A DNA stretch of 64,000 nt from CAG-390 sp964522215 (lineage in GTDB: Bacteria; Bacillota; Clostridia; Oscillospirales; CAG-272): NCBI GenBank assembly GCA_964522215.1, contig CAZFVR010000008.1, positions 3,434 through 67,433 on the forward strand, written 5' to 3'. The position numbers and the translations under genes are program-made. This document shows, one piece after another, positions 34,377-43,023 of the stretch. Within the stretch, counting starts at the first letter, position 1; every line of letters begins with the position of its first letter. Under the pieces are notes generated by a model, which ran no database searches, was not told the origin of the DNA, and saw only the letters and a list, made by a program, of their open reading frames with translations.

Positions 34377-34495
34377 TTCGCGGCAGGTATTCCGACTTAT
34401 GAGCATCCTCAATTACGGTAATGGTCGTTGCGACGGATTTTCACCGAACTTCCCCCTGATCCTGCGGCGTGCGCCGCGGAACCGCGTTGTGTTTA
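34377..34495 (-). promoter_or_regulatory. cobalamin (adenosylcobalamin-type) riboswitch
   Basis: On the minus strand the conserved parts appear in order: GGTTCC, then GGGGGAAGTTCGGTGAAAATCCG (the aptamer J-region), CGCAACGACC, GTAATTGAGGATGCTC, and TAAGTCGGAATACCTGCC, which is the B12 box. It sits 15-30 bases after a consensus promoter, with an attenuator downstream, and precedes the six-gene corrinoid uptake operon. This gives repression when cobalamin is abundant. The exact class within cobalamin riboswitches and the boundaries would need a covariance-model search. Confidence 0.88.
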
Positions 34496-34529
34496 TACTG
34501 CAAGCAATAACTGCCCACATCTGCTTATT

Positions 34530-34558
34530 ATTATATACTATTTTTGCCGCCAAGTCAA
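34530..34558 (-). promoter_or_regulatory. promoter of the riboswitch operon
   Basis: On the minus strand TTGACT (34558-34553), a 17-base spacer and TATAAT (34535-34530). Transcription should start near 34523, leading directly into the aptamer. Confidence 0.85.
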
Positions 34559-34598
34559 CCACCCGCACCCATCTTTCAAATAAAAATCAATAACTCTA

Positions 34599-34627
34599 TT
34601 TACAATCCCCCCGCGATGTGATAAAAT
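34599..34627 (+). promoter_or_regulatory. promoter of the EEP-fold gene
   Basis: TTTACA (34599-34604), a 17-base spacer and TAAAAT (34622-34627), back to back with the minus-strand B12 promoter about 40 bases away. Confidence 0.65.
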
Positions 34628-34726
34628 ATATATGATGCGACCCGGCGGTCGATTGCAGATCATGACCGACAGTAAGCTGAAATTACACGTTTCGCATATG
34701 CGGGCGAAAGAAAAGGATGTGTTGAA

Positions 34727-35587
34727 ATGAGCTACGAAAAAAGATCTGACATCAGGATAATGTCCCACAACATTTGGTGCGGCGCGGTGTATAATCGTGA
34801 TACGCACCTGGCAAACATCTACCTGCGTCACGCGCCGGATATCCTCGGCCTGCAGGAGATGACACAAAATCTTTACGATTCCCGCCTGCTCTCCCTCCTT
34901 GACGAGCAGTACGAGCTTTTGCGTCCGGATACCGACGGAATGCTTGATAACACCCCCCTGCTTATCCGCCGTGGCGTATTTGAGGCGGTAAGGGTGGGCT
35001 GGCACCTTTATGACGGCCTTAACAACCACAAAAGCAAGAGTCTTGCCTGGGCGGTACTGCGCCGCGTTGAGGACGGTGCTATGATAGGCGTTATCTCCAC
35101 CCACTATTGGTGGCAAAAGGGACCCGAATCGGATACCGCACGCGTTTATGATGCAAAACAGCTTGGTGCATACGCCCGCTTTATTGCAACCGAATATAAA
35201 GTTCCGGTTGTGGTGATGGGCGACCTTAACATGCGGATAGGTGCTGACGGCTATAATGCAATGCTTGCCGACGGCGCAATGGATATGCGCTTGGCGGCAG
35301 TGGAGTATGCCTCCCGCTCCAACACCCACCACCCCTATGCTGTCTACGATCCCGAAAGCGGAGAATATATAAACGCGCCGATGCCCTGCGGTTCTCACCT
35401 TAACGCAATCGACCACATGTTCGTTTACGGCCATGCGGGGCTGGACGTGCGCGTGTTTGATGTTATCACCGAGCAGGAGGCACTTGATGTTTCGGACCAC
35501 TGCCCGATATACGTTGACTGCCGCATACTGCCGCCCGCAGAGCTCCCCACCTCACCGACATATGTTAAAAAGGAGACGACCGTATGA
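34727..35587 (+). CDS. endonuclease/exonuclease/phosphatase (EEP) fold protein
   Basis: A 286-residue metal-dependent phosphoesterase. Motifs in order: SHNIWCG (about 13-19, Asn ligand), LGLQEMT (Glu about 44), STHYWW (His), GDLNMR (Asp/Asn, about 166), and the C-terminal SDHCPIYVD with the catalytic His. Family members cut DNA, RNA, sphingomyelin or phosphoinositides; this one has no signal peptide and no clear subclass. GAAAGGA precedes the ATG, and the stop overlaps the next gene in ATGA, suggesting joint translation with a membrane-bound leucine-rich repeat protein. A distant relative is encoded as a lipoprotein at 48.1 kb. Confidence 0.85.
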   Translation: MSYEKRSDIRIMSHNIWCGAVYNRDTHLANIYLRHAPDILGLQEMTQNLYDSRLLSLLDEQYELLRPDTDGMLDNTPLLIRRGVFEAVRVGWHLYDGLNNHKSKSLAWAVLRRVEDGAMIGVISTHYWWQKGPESDTARVYDAKQLGAYARFIATEYKVPVVVMGDLNMRIGADGYNAMLADGAMDMRLAAVEYASRSNTHHPYAVYDPESGEYINAPMPCGSHLNAIDHMFVYGHAGLDVRVFDVITEQEALDVSDHCPIYVDCRILPPAELPTSPTYVKKETTV

Positions 35588-36639
35588 TCGCGCCGGAGCT
35601 TGACCCGCGCGAGGATCAGCAGAGTGCGTCCCCGATACAGGGTGCGGAGCAAAACGCCCCGCGCCGCCACCTGACGAGCGCCGAGCGACAGCAGATCTAC
35701 CGCGAGCGTGCAGAGCATCGCCGCCGCGCGACCATCTCTGCCGAGAAAAGAAAAAAACTCAGGCTGGCGATCATACTATCAGCCGCAGTGCTGTTTTTGA
35801 CAGTCGCAACGGTCGGTACCATCCTGCTTTTTGACCGCGTGATAACCCCGCGGCGCAATTACAGCGAGGCGATATCCCTCTTTGAGGCGGGTGAATACAT
35901 GCGCGCGCTTGATATTTTTGACGAGATGGGCGACTATCTCGATTGCCGTGAGTATGTTGAGCGTTGCATTTTGGAGCAGGCCCGCACGCTGGCGGGGCGG
36001 GATGACGTTTTTGTGGGCAGTACAGCCGACATGCCGTGGTTCTCCTTTGATGCGGATGCCGAGGAGGAGGGAATGCTAAAATTCGACTCCGAGCTCTATC
36101 GCGGCGAGGGAGACATATCGATACCGGATGTTTTTAACGGCGTGCTGGTTCGCGGCATAGCCGACCGCGCCTTTTACCGCTGTGACTTTTTGACCTCCGT
36201 CTCACTGCCGCCGTCGATAAGATCGATAGGCGAGCGTGCCTTTTTCGGCTGTGAGCGGCTGGTGTCCGTCACGATCCCCGACAATGTGAGCATCATCGGC
36301 GAGAACGCCTTCAGTGCGTGCGCAGCCCTGGGGAGCGTAAGCTTTGGCGCGGGGCTTAAGACTATCAGCCAGCGCGCGTTTGATAATTGCACGGCCCTCG
36401 TCGAGATCACGCTCGGCGGCAGTGTTGAATACCTCGGCTACCGCGCCTTTGGCGGTTGCACCGCCGTTGAGAGCCTCAGCCTGCCCGCGACCCTCAAAAC
36501 GATCGAGGCGGGTGCGTTCACGGGGATGGATAAGCTCACCGCCATCACCTTTGGCGGCACACGCGAGGAGCTGCTTACCCTGCTTGGAGACGATGCTGCG
36601 ACCCTCACCGCCCATGCCGAGATCAAAGCTGCGGGATGA
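35584..36639 (+). CDS. single-pass membrane protein with BspA-type leucine-rich repeats
   Basis: A 351-residue protein. A basic cytoplasmic region (about 1-58), one transmembrane helix (about 60-82), a TPR-like stretch (YSEAISLFEAGEYMRALDIFDEMGDY), a short beta part, then five or so LRR_5 units of the Treponema/BspA kind (repeating IRSIGERAFFGCERLVSVTIPDN pattern) to about residue 325. Long basic N-terminus and a single helix predict an N-in, C-out protein with the repeats outside. Likely binding role at the cell surface. It is coupled to the EEP gene; what it binds is unknown. Confidence 0.8.
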   Translation: MIAPELDPREDQQSASPIQGAEQNAPRRHLTSAERQQIYRERAEHRRRATISAEKRKKLRLAIILSAAVLFLTVATVGTILLFDRVITPRRNYSEAISLFEAGEYMRALDIFDEMGDYLDCREYVERCILEQARTLAGRDDVFVGSTADMPWFSFDADAEEEGMLKFDSELYRGEGDISIPDVFNGVLVRGIADRAFYRCDFLTSVSLPPSIRSIGERAFFGCERLVSVTIPDNVSIIGENAFSACAALGSVSFGAGLKTISQRAFDNCTALVEITLGGSVEYLGYRAFGGCTAVESLSLPATLKTIEAGAFTGMDKLTAITFGGTREELLTLLGDDAATLTAHAEIKAAG

Positions 36640-36693
36640 TGCGCGAGCCAACGGAGAAATGACTAAACTAAAAAGGTTAAAAAATAAGACAAA

Positions 36694-37911
36694 ATGAATA
36701 TCACCGAAAGATTTTTAAAATACGTTTCCTATCCCACGATGTCGGATAAGCACTCCACGTCCTGCCCGAGCACCGAAAAGCAGCTGCGCCTTGCCGAATA
36801 TATCGCCGGTGAGCTGCGGGAGATAGGACTTTGCGACGTTCTGCTTGACCAAAACGGCTACGTGAGCGCCACACTGCCCGCAAGCGAGGGCTGCGAGGGC
36901 GCGCCCACCATCGGCCTGATAGCACACATGGATACCTCTGACGAAGCCCCCGACTCGCCGATATGCCCGCACATAGTTGAATATGGCGGCGGGGACATTA
37001 CCCTGTGCGAGTCTCCTCTTATCGTTATGCGTGAGAGCGACTACCCAAGCCTTTCGGCATACCGCGGCCAACACCTGATAGTGACCGACGGCAAGACCCT
37101 GCTGGGGGCCGACGATAAAGCGGGCATTGCCGCAATAGTTACCGCCGCCGAGCAGCTGATACAGTCAAACACCCCTCATTGCCGCCTGCGCATATGCATA
37201 ACTCCCGATGAGGAGATAGGCGCGGGAGCTGATCACTTTGATGTTGCCGCCTTTGGCGCGGATTACGCCTACACCGTTGACGGCGGTGCGCTTGGCGAGA
37301 TAGAATACGAATGCTTTAATGCCGCCGCGGCCAGTGTTGATCTTACCGGAGTTGCCATCCATCCCGGCTACGGCAAGGGCAAAATGAAAAATGCCGCATT
37401 GATGGCGGCAGAGTTCGTCTCCCTGCTGCCCGCGGCGGAGGATCCCGCACACACCGAGGGATACGAGGGCTTTTATCACCTTGACGAGCTGCACGGCAAT
37501 CTTGAGCATGCCCGCGTTGAGTATATCATCCGCGACCATGATGCCGCCCGCTTTGACGAGCGCAAGCGGATGTTTGCCGCCGCTGCCGAGTTTATAAACG
37601 CAAAGTACGGAGATGGCTCCGCAAGCTGCGTGATACGCGACTCCTACCGCAATATGCGCGAGGTGATAGAGGATCACCTCTACATTGTCGATCGTGCCGC
37701 CGCGGCAATGCGTGCGCTGGGGATCGAACCGAAGATAGTTCCCATTCGCGGAGGAACGGACGGCGCACGCCTATCCTATATGGGTCTGCCCTGTCCCAAC
37801 CTTTGTGCGGGCGGCGAGAATTTTCACTCTCGCTTTGAATACCTGCCGATAGAGTCATTAAAGTCAGTAGCCGATATACTTGTGCGCATCCTGACCGATG
37901 CCGCAAACTAA
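36694..37911 (+). CDS. pepT: peptidase T (tripeptide aminopeptidase)
   Basis: A cytoplasmic zinc aminopeptidase of the M20 family that removes N-terminal residues from tripeptides. The 405 residues include the metal and catalytic motifs HMDTSDEAPD (about 79), GADDKAGIAAI (about 139), and ITPDEEIGAGADHFD (about 171), with the IRGGTDGARLSYMGLP motif near residue 346. AAAAAGG precedes the ATG. Length matches PepT. It stands between the LRR genes and may be its own transcription unit. Confidence 0.93.
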   Translation: MNITERFLKYVSYPTMSDKHSTSCPSTEKQLRLAEYIAGELREIGLCDVLLDQNGYVSATLPASEGCEGAPTIGLIAHMDTSDEAPDSPICPHIVEYGGGDITLCESPLIVMRESDYPSLSAYRGQHLIVTDGKTLLGADDKAGIAAIVTAAEQLIQSNTPHCRLRICITPDEEIGAGADHFDVAAFGADYAYTVDGGALGEIEYECFNAAAASVDLTGVAIHPGYGKGKMKNAALMAAEFVSLLPAAEDPAHTEGYEGFYHLDELHGNLEHARVEYIIRDHDAARFDERKRMFAAAAEFINAKYGDGSASCVIRDSYRNMREVIEDHLYIVDRAAAAMRALGIEPKIVPIRGGTDGARLSYMGLPCPNLCAGGENFHSRFEYLPIESLKSVADILVRILTDAAN

Positions 37912-37951
37912 TGGCAGCGGCGACCATACAACGACAAGGAGCAAAAACGAA

Positions 37952-39373
37952 ATGAAGATAAATGTAAACGATCATGCCTGCGGCCGTTGCGGCGAGGGTG
38001 TGAGCTATGAATATTCAAACGGTCGGCTGGTGATCAGCGGCGAGGGAGCTATGGACTCTTACCGCCACGCCGAGGAATATCCCTTTGCGGACCTTCGAGA
38101 CAGAGTGGAGCAGGTGGAGATACAGAGTGGTGTGACAAACACCGGGGATATGACCTTTTGCGGCTATCCCGCCCTGCGGCGCGTTGACGTGGCCGGCAGT
38201 GTGGACATGGTAGGCTACCGCGCCTTCTCCGAATGCCCGGGGCTACGCGCGGTACGGCTTGCGGAGGGCGTGCGTGTGCTGGGTCCCAAGGCTTTTGAAA
38301 ATTGCCCGAGGCTTGAATACCTTGAGTTACCGGAGAGCCTGCAGGTGGTAGACTTTAAGTGCTTTATGCGCTCCACAGGCATTGGGATCGTAAGATACGG
38401 CGGCACCGAAGCGGATTGGTCGCGCCGCATACGCATCGGCCGCTCTGCTACGGGGAATGTGGGGCTTGAGCGCGCCACCCGCTATTGCCGCGCCCACTCA
38501 CACCGCTACTACCGGATGGCGGCAGAGCTTTCCGCCATCTTAAAACGCGGCGGGGACGGAGACATGCATATCGTCACGCCGGATCTTACCGTGCCGGGCG
38601 TTAAGGGCAAATCAGGCGACTGCACACTGATCATCCTCCCCGACGGCAAAACTATGATGATAGATGCGGGGCTTTCCGCCTGCTTTGTGCACATCATTGA
38701 GCTGCTTGATGCACTGGATCTGCGCTCGCTTGACTTTTTCATGCTCTCGCACCCGCACAGCGACCATTTTGGCGGGCTTGCAAAGATCGTGGACTATCTG
38801 GCATCCCGCGGCGGTCGGATCGGCGAGTTTTTCTATTCCGGCTTCGCGCACAAGGAACTGGTGCCACGGCTTGAGGCAATGATGCGCTCACATGGTACAC
38901 GCGTGCGGTGTGACCTTTGCGCCGGCGATACGCTTGATTTTGGTGAGGTACACGCCGAGATATTTAACCCGAGCCGCGAGGAGGTTGCGTCATCGTCCGA
39001 GCAGGAGGCAGACACCGAGGGGGAAAATAATATATCCATCGGCATGATAATGAGCTTTTGCGGGCTGAGATACCTCACCTCCGGCGATCTTTATGCAAGG
39101 CGAGAGAGTATGCTGGTCGCAAAGCTTGGAGAGGGACTTCGCGCCAACGCCGCAAAGACCAACCACCACGGCCTGTTTACATCAAATACCGATGAGTGGA
39201 TCTCCGCCATCTCGCCGCAGGTGCTGATATCAGACAGCGATGATGCACCTTGGACGAGCTTTGCCGAAAAGCTGGCTGCCCTCGGCATCGAGCATTATAT
39301 AGTAAACGACCGCGGACTGACTGTCCTCACGATGTCCCGCGACGGCCGCATGTCGGTTAAGACCGAATATTAA
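37952..39373 (+). CDS. fusion of BspA-type LRR domain and ComEC-like metallo-beta-lactamase domain
   Basis: A 473-residue protein with no visible signal peptide. Residues about 15-165 are LRR_5 repeats (VDMVGYRAFSECPGLRAVRLAEG), preceded by CGRCG, a pattern common before BspA-type repeats. Residues about 205-465 are a metallo-beta-lactamase fold of the ComEC/Rec2 C-terminal type: DCTLIILPDG, IDAG, the metal motif HPHSDH (267-272), and AKTNHHG and TSGDLY towards the end. Such a domain can hydrolyse phosphodiesters, for example nucleic acid. I begin at ATG 37952 rather than the earlier frame start, because AAGGAG lies upstream at about 37937. The fusion is unusual. Confidence 0.78.
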   Translation: MKINVNDHACGRCGEGVSYEYSNGRLVISGEGAMDSYRHAEEYPFADLRDRVEQVEIQSGVTNTGDMTFCGYPALRRVDVAGSVDMVGYRAFSECPGLRAVRLAEGVRVLGPKAFENCPRLEYLELPESLQVVDFKCFMRSTGIGIVRYGGTEADWSRRIRIGRSATGNVGLERATRYCRAHSHRYYRMAAELSAILKRGGDGDMHIVTPDLTVPGVKGKSGDCTLIILPDGKTMMIDAGLSACFVHIIELLDALDLRSLDFFMLSHPHSDHFGGLAKIVDYLASRGGRIGEFFYSGFAHKELVPRLEAMMRSHGTRVRCDLCAGDTLDFGEVHAEIFNPSREEVASSSEQEADTEGENNISIGMIMSFCGLRYLTSGDLYARRESMLVAKLGEGLRANAAKTNHHGLFTSNTDEWISAISPQVLISDSDDAPWTSFAEKLAALGIEHYIVNDRGLTVLTMSRDGRMSVKTEY

Positions 39374-39390
39374 AATACATACCCAAACTA

Positions 39391-39425
39391 AAAAGCACCT
39401 GCCGCAGCGGGTGCTTTTCGTTTTG
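39391..39425 (+). terminator. intrinsic terminator after the LRR-MBL gene
   Basis: AAAAGCACCTGC and GCGGGTGCTTTT pair around CCGCA, followed by CGTTTTG. Confidence 0.85.
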
Positions 39426-39491
39426 AAAAATAGGTTTGACGATCGGTCGCGCGCGGGATGAAAAGAAAGCTTTCCGCGCGGCGGTGCTCTT

Positions 39492-39534
39492 GCGTGATCA
39501 GCGCAAAGCGAGGCATGTGATCCCGCACGGAGTG
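39492..39534. repeat. dispersed repeat R2, copy 1
   Basis: GTGATCAGCGCAAAGCGAGGCATGTGATCCCGCACGGAGTG-type sequence that matches 58812-58852 with a few differences, in the same orientation. It lies in the 168-base gap after the LRR-MBL gene, together with a GC-rich stretch, and carries no gene. Confidence 0.6.
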
Positions 39535-39541
39535 AACCCAT

Positions 39542-40441
39542 TTACATTCCCAAATTCGCCTTAAGGCTCATCGCCACGCCGACGAGGTGCGCATCGTCAA
39601 GGCTGGCGGCGGAGGTGATCTCCACCCCGGGCAGGGCGGATGATAGCTCGCCCGAAAACAGCGGGGCATCGCGGGATATCTGGCCGCCGAGCAGGAGGGT
39701 GTGTATATCATACTCGTGCAGGAGCGGCAAGAGCAGCTCACCCAGCAGTCGCCCGGTATCGGCATAGACAGTCAGCGCCGCCCTGTCCCCGGCGCGTGCG
39801 AGGCAGGCTACCGCTTTTGCATCCGGATGTGAACCCCTGATCCCCGCCGCTGCGGCGTATCTGTTTGTGATGCCGCGTGCGGAGATAAGCTCCTCCGCCT
39901 CCGTGCCGTGAAGCGGGGCGCGATAGATGCTGACGCGCGGTCCGCCCTCGGCATTCGTCAAAGGAGCGCCGTCACGCATGATGGCAAATCCAAGCCCCGT
40001 GCCAAGCATTACGGCAGCTATCGCGCCGACTGACCGCCGCTCGGCGGGAAGTCGGCGTGATGCGCCAAGCATGAACGCAGAGGAATCATGAATGATATGC
40101 ACCGGGCGCCCCGGCAGATCCTCGGCAAACCATGGGAGGACCGATACACCGTACAGCGCGGTATATTTGTGCCGCATGCGAAATGTACCTGTTTTGTATT
40201 CAAAGGGACCCGGGGTATCCATCCCCACCGCGGCGATCTCGTACCCAAGCGATGCTGCACGCGCCCGGGCGCGTGCGGCAAGGGCTGAGTACGCCGCGCG
40301 TATCTCGGCAAGACTGCCGCCGGTGGAGTTTACAGCCTCCGAATCATGTGTGCCGTCGAGCACCTCGATATTATCGGCATCGACCAGCCCGCACTTTAAA
40401 AAGCTTCCGCCCGCATCAAGAGCGTAAATGCATTTTTTCAT
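39542..40441 (-). CDS. ROK family kinase or regulator
   Basis: A 299-residue ROK-fold protein, normally an ATP-dependent sugar kinase. The N-terminal phosphate loop is DAGGSFLKCGLVD; GMDTPGPF (about 92) and the MLGTGLGFAIMRDGAP segment (about 144-159) are present. The zinc-binding CxCGxxGC signature of ROK glucokinases is absent, so it belongs to a variant subgroup. There is no N-terminal HTH, so a repressor role is unlikely. Directly upstream in the same orientation is a phosphomannose isomerase-like gene, which fits phosphorylation of a hexose followed by isomerisation. Confidence 0.8.
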   Translation of the reverse strand: MKKCIYALDAGGSFLKCGLVDADNIEVLDGTHDSEAVNSTGGSLAEIRAAYSALAARARARAASLGYEIAAVGMDTPGPFEYKTGTFRMRHKYTALYGVSVLPWFAEDLPGRPVHIIHDSSAFMLGASRRLPAERRSVGAIAAVMLGTGLGFAIMRDGAPLTNAEGGPRVSIYRAPLHGTEAEELISARGITNRYAAAAGIRGSHPDAKAVACLARAGDRAALTVYADTGRLLGELLLPLLHEYDIHTLLLGGQISRDAPLFSGELSSALPGVEITSAASLDDAHLVGVAMSLKANLGM

Positions 40442-40469
40442 TTTGTTACTTTTTTATATGACAGTCGGC

Positions 40470-42284
40470 TCACACACCGCGCTTGAGCATGGTCTTGTGC
40501 ATTACCGTCCATGTGCCGGGCTTGTTGTTTATAAGCTCGATCTCACCGAGAGATGCGGGAATAACGACCATATCCATATATTTCATTCTGAACTGACGTG
40601 TGGGATCTGCTTTGCTGCGCACGGTAACATCCTCGCCGTCCACCAGTGCGTATACAAAGAAGTCGCCGCTCTCCGAATAGCGCTTTGTATCATCGGTAAA
40701 GTAATCACCAAACACCAGATTGCGGAGGGAGAAATACAGCTGATCGCACTCGCCAACCACTATCTCGCGGCCGTTTTCGTCCTCGCGCAGAACGCGACGG
40801 CGACCGTTTACGAGATTCCCCTTAACATAGGACTCTGTCATGCCGTGATTGAGGTTGAGCGAGCCGTAATAGGAATGAATCGGGCGCGGGTTACCGTCAA
40901 GGTCGCGGCGCAGGTAGTCGTACATTTTATATGTATAAGAGCCGACGGTCAGCGAGCCGATCTCAAGGATAACTTGGTTTTGACCGGAGGCGTGGATAGT
41001 TCCCGCAGGGATCATTACCTGTGTGCCGGGTTCGCTGCGAACGCCGTAGATGTACTTTTTATAGTCTATCTCGGTATGCTCGCGCTCACTGCGGCGGACC
41101 TCGTCAACAAATTCGTCCACATCAACGCCGTCACGGAAGCCGAGGTAGGTGCGCGCTCCCTGACCTGTTACAAAAACATAGTAGCTTTCGTCCTGGCGGC
41201 CGAGCTCGCCGTTCTCGCGCATTACAAACTCCGCGCCCGGGTGCAGCTGTACCGACATGTTGCCGGCGGCGTGGAAGGTATCATCATAGTTAAAGCGGAT
41301 CGGAAAAAAGCCGTGGAACTCTTCAAGGCACTGCCGACCCATAAGCTTTTCGCCAAAGGAGGAAACAACAGTGTAAAAGGGCACCTCAAGCGTCATATCC
41401 CCCGCATCGATCACGGTGGAGACCTCCATGGGGATCATATCAAACACCCATGCGCAGTTTTTCATGGTATCGGGCAGTCCGCGCACGCCCATGGTGTAGT
41501 AGCCGCCCCAAACGCCCTCAAGATACACCGGGCGCTGACGGAAGGGGGACTCGATGGTGCGCTCGATCAGCGCCCAAAGCAGCTCGGCGGGGAGCATAGT
41601 CAGCGCCGCCGGGTCGTCGCCCGCCACGTAATAGTCTATACCGCGGTTGGCCAACAGCTTTGAGCGAAGGCTGAATGCCAGCTCAAAATCAACATAATAG
41701 CAACGGCGCATGGTGGCCTTATAGGGCATCTCGCTGTCAGAGCCGAGATTTAAAAATCCGCCGCGTTTGATGTTGAGCACCGCACGCTTGGGTGTGATAT
41801 CGCAAAAGATCTTGGTATCGGCCAGCGGGTAAAGCTCATCAGAGAGCGCACCAAAGCCCCAAAGGATAAGGCTCTCACCCGCCGCGCGGGCGGCCTCCAC
41901 ATCGGCCTTCAGCCCCGCAAGCTTTGCAGCATCAAATATCCCCGCATAGCCTGCCCCAAAGAGCTTACCGTAAAGCAGGACCGGGTCTTTTTCACGATCC
42001 TCGGGCAGGTTATCGCGAAACAGCTCGCGCAGCTCTGCGGGGGACTTGTATGCCGAGGAGACGGCAACCGTCTTTGGATTGCCGCAAAGAGCAAGGATGG
42101 CATCAAAGGGTGCGGTGGTGTAGCCATCGATGGCGATGATGCCGCCGCGGCTCAATATTCCCTCAAGCGACTTGGCTACCGCTGCATTGCCGACTGCGGC
42201 GCAGGATGTATCTATCCCGCTTGCATCTATTTTATTTACGGCAGAGGGATCATCATACGGAAAGGGATTGAACATAAAAGACAT
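40470..42284 (-). CDS. class I phosphomannose isomerase-like protein with N-terminal extension
   Basis: A 604-residue protein. Residues about 200-590 carry the mannose-6-phosphate isomerase cupin core with metal-binding VQLHPG (about 349) and PAGTIHASGQNQVILEIGS (about 425-443). The first 190 residues form an extra domain resembling a nucleotide-kinase fold without a clear P-loop (GILSRGGIIAIDGYTTA). AAGGAG precedes the ATG. Normal phosphomannose isomerases have 310-440 residues, so this long form is a Firmicutes variant. Next to a ROK kinase and a sugar isomerase-like gene, it suggests a sugar-phosphate route, substrate not proven. Confidence 0.8.
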   Translation of the reverse strand: MSFMFNPFPYDDPSAVNKIDASGIDTSCAAVGNAAVAKSLEGILSRGGIIAIDGYTTAPFDAILALCGNPKTVAVSSAYKSPAELRELFRDNLPEDREKDPVLLYGKLFGAGYAGIFDAAKLAGLKADVEAARAAGESLILWGFGALSDELYPLADTKIFCDITPKRAVLNIKRGGFLNLGSDSEMPYKATMRRCYYVDFELAFSLRSKLLANRGIDYYVAGDDPAALTMLPAELLWALIERTIESPFRQRPVYLEGVWGGYYTMGVRGLPDTMKNCAWVFDMIPMEVSTVIDAGDMTLEVPFYTVVSSFGEKLMGRQCLEEFHGFFPIRFNYDDTFHAAGNMSVQLHPGAEFVMRENGELGRQDESYYVFVTGQGARTYLGFRDGVDVDEFVDEVRRSEREHTEIDYKKYIYGVRSEPGTQVMIPAGTIHASGQNQVILEIGSLTVGSYTYKMYDYLRRDLDGNPRPIHSYYGSLNLNHGMTESYVKGNLVNGRRRVLREDENGREIVVGECDQLYFSLRNLVFGDYFTDDTKRYSESGDFFVYALVDGEDVTVRSKADPTRQFRMKYMDMVVIPASLGEIELINNKPGTWTVMHKTMLKRGV

Positions 42285-42442
42285 GGTTTTTTCTCCTTAT
42301 TTAAAGCTTTAAAGCTCAGATCTATCTGTTTGTGTTGTATCGGAATTGAACTTTGACCGTCGTGGCACGGCAAAGCCGTAACGGAGAGATCGTTCGATGC
42401 CATTTAGGGTCTCATGATTATTTTGATCGTCACGGCGCTCAC
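42285..42442. repeat. intergenic spacer with dispersed repeat R3, copy 1
   Basis: Positions 42364-42400 contain GCACGGCAAAGCCGT followed by AACGGAGAGATCGTTCGATGC, matching 45658-45694 almost exactly. The first half is a hairpin. The rest of the spacer shows no gene. Confidence 0.7.
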
Positions 42443-42952
42443 TCACTCTCCGAGCAGGCGGACGAACTCGCGCATAAAGGCGGGCAGATCCTCCGGGCGG
42501 CGGGAGGTGACGATGTTTTTGTCGCACACGACCTCGCAGTCCTCGTAGAGCGCACCCGCGTTTATAAGATCATCACGAATGCCGGGGTAGCAGGTGGCGC
42601 GGCGACCGCCGATGACACCCGCACTGATAAGTATCTGCGGACCGTGGCAGATGGCGGCAATGGGCAGGCGATTTTTATCAAAATACTTCACAATGCCGAG
42701 TATATCGCTGTTTTGGCGCAGCTTTTCGGGAGCCGTGCCGCCCGGCAGGATAAGCCCGCAGTACTGCGCGGGCTCCACCTCCTCCGGGAGCAGGTCGGCG
42801 GCGACGGTAAAGTGATATTTTGACTTTATCACTCTCCGCTCAAGGGATGCGACCGTGACGGTGTACCCCGCCTCCCGCATCCTAAACAGCGGATACAGCA
42901 CCTCGCTGTCATCACTGTTATCATAGGTAATGAGCAGTATCTTTTTTTCCAT
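42443..42952 (-). CDS. DJ-1/PfpI family protein
   Basis: A 169-residue flavodoxin-like protein of the DJ-1/PfpI superfamily. The nucleophile elbow AICHGPQILIS (about 98-108) contains the conserved Cys, and ILPGGTAP (about 68-75) provides the preceding Gly motif. Possible roles are protein deglycase, protease or chaperone; family assignment alone does not decide. ATG at 42952 has GGAGA upstream; the longer frame is not favoured. It lies between two sugar isomerase-like genes in a carbohydrate locus. Confidence 0.87.
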   Translation of the reverse strand: MEKKILLITYDNSDDSEVLYPLFRMREAGYTVTVASLERRVIKSKYHFTVAADLLPEEVEPAQYCGLILPGGTAPEKLRQNSDILGIVKYFDKNRLPIAAICHGPQILISAGVIGGRRATCYPGIRDDLINAGALYEDCEVVCDKNIVTSRRPEDLPAFMREFVRLLGE

Positions 42953-43023
42953 AACTATGTGATCTCCTTGAATATCGAATGAATATCGAATGTGCGGCGG
43001 CAGTGCGGCCGCCGCGGCACGCA

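Noticed and set aside
35425..35718. Minus-strand frame over the EEP/LRR junction
   Set aside because: Antisense shadow of two clearly coding, overlapping genes.
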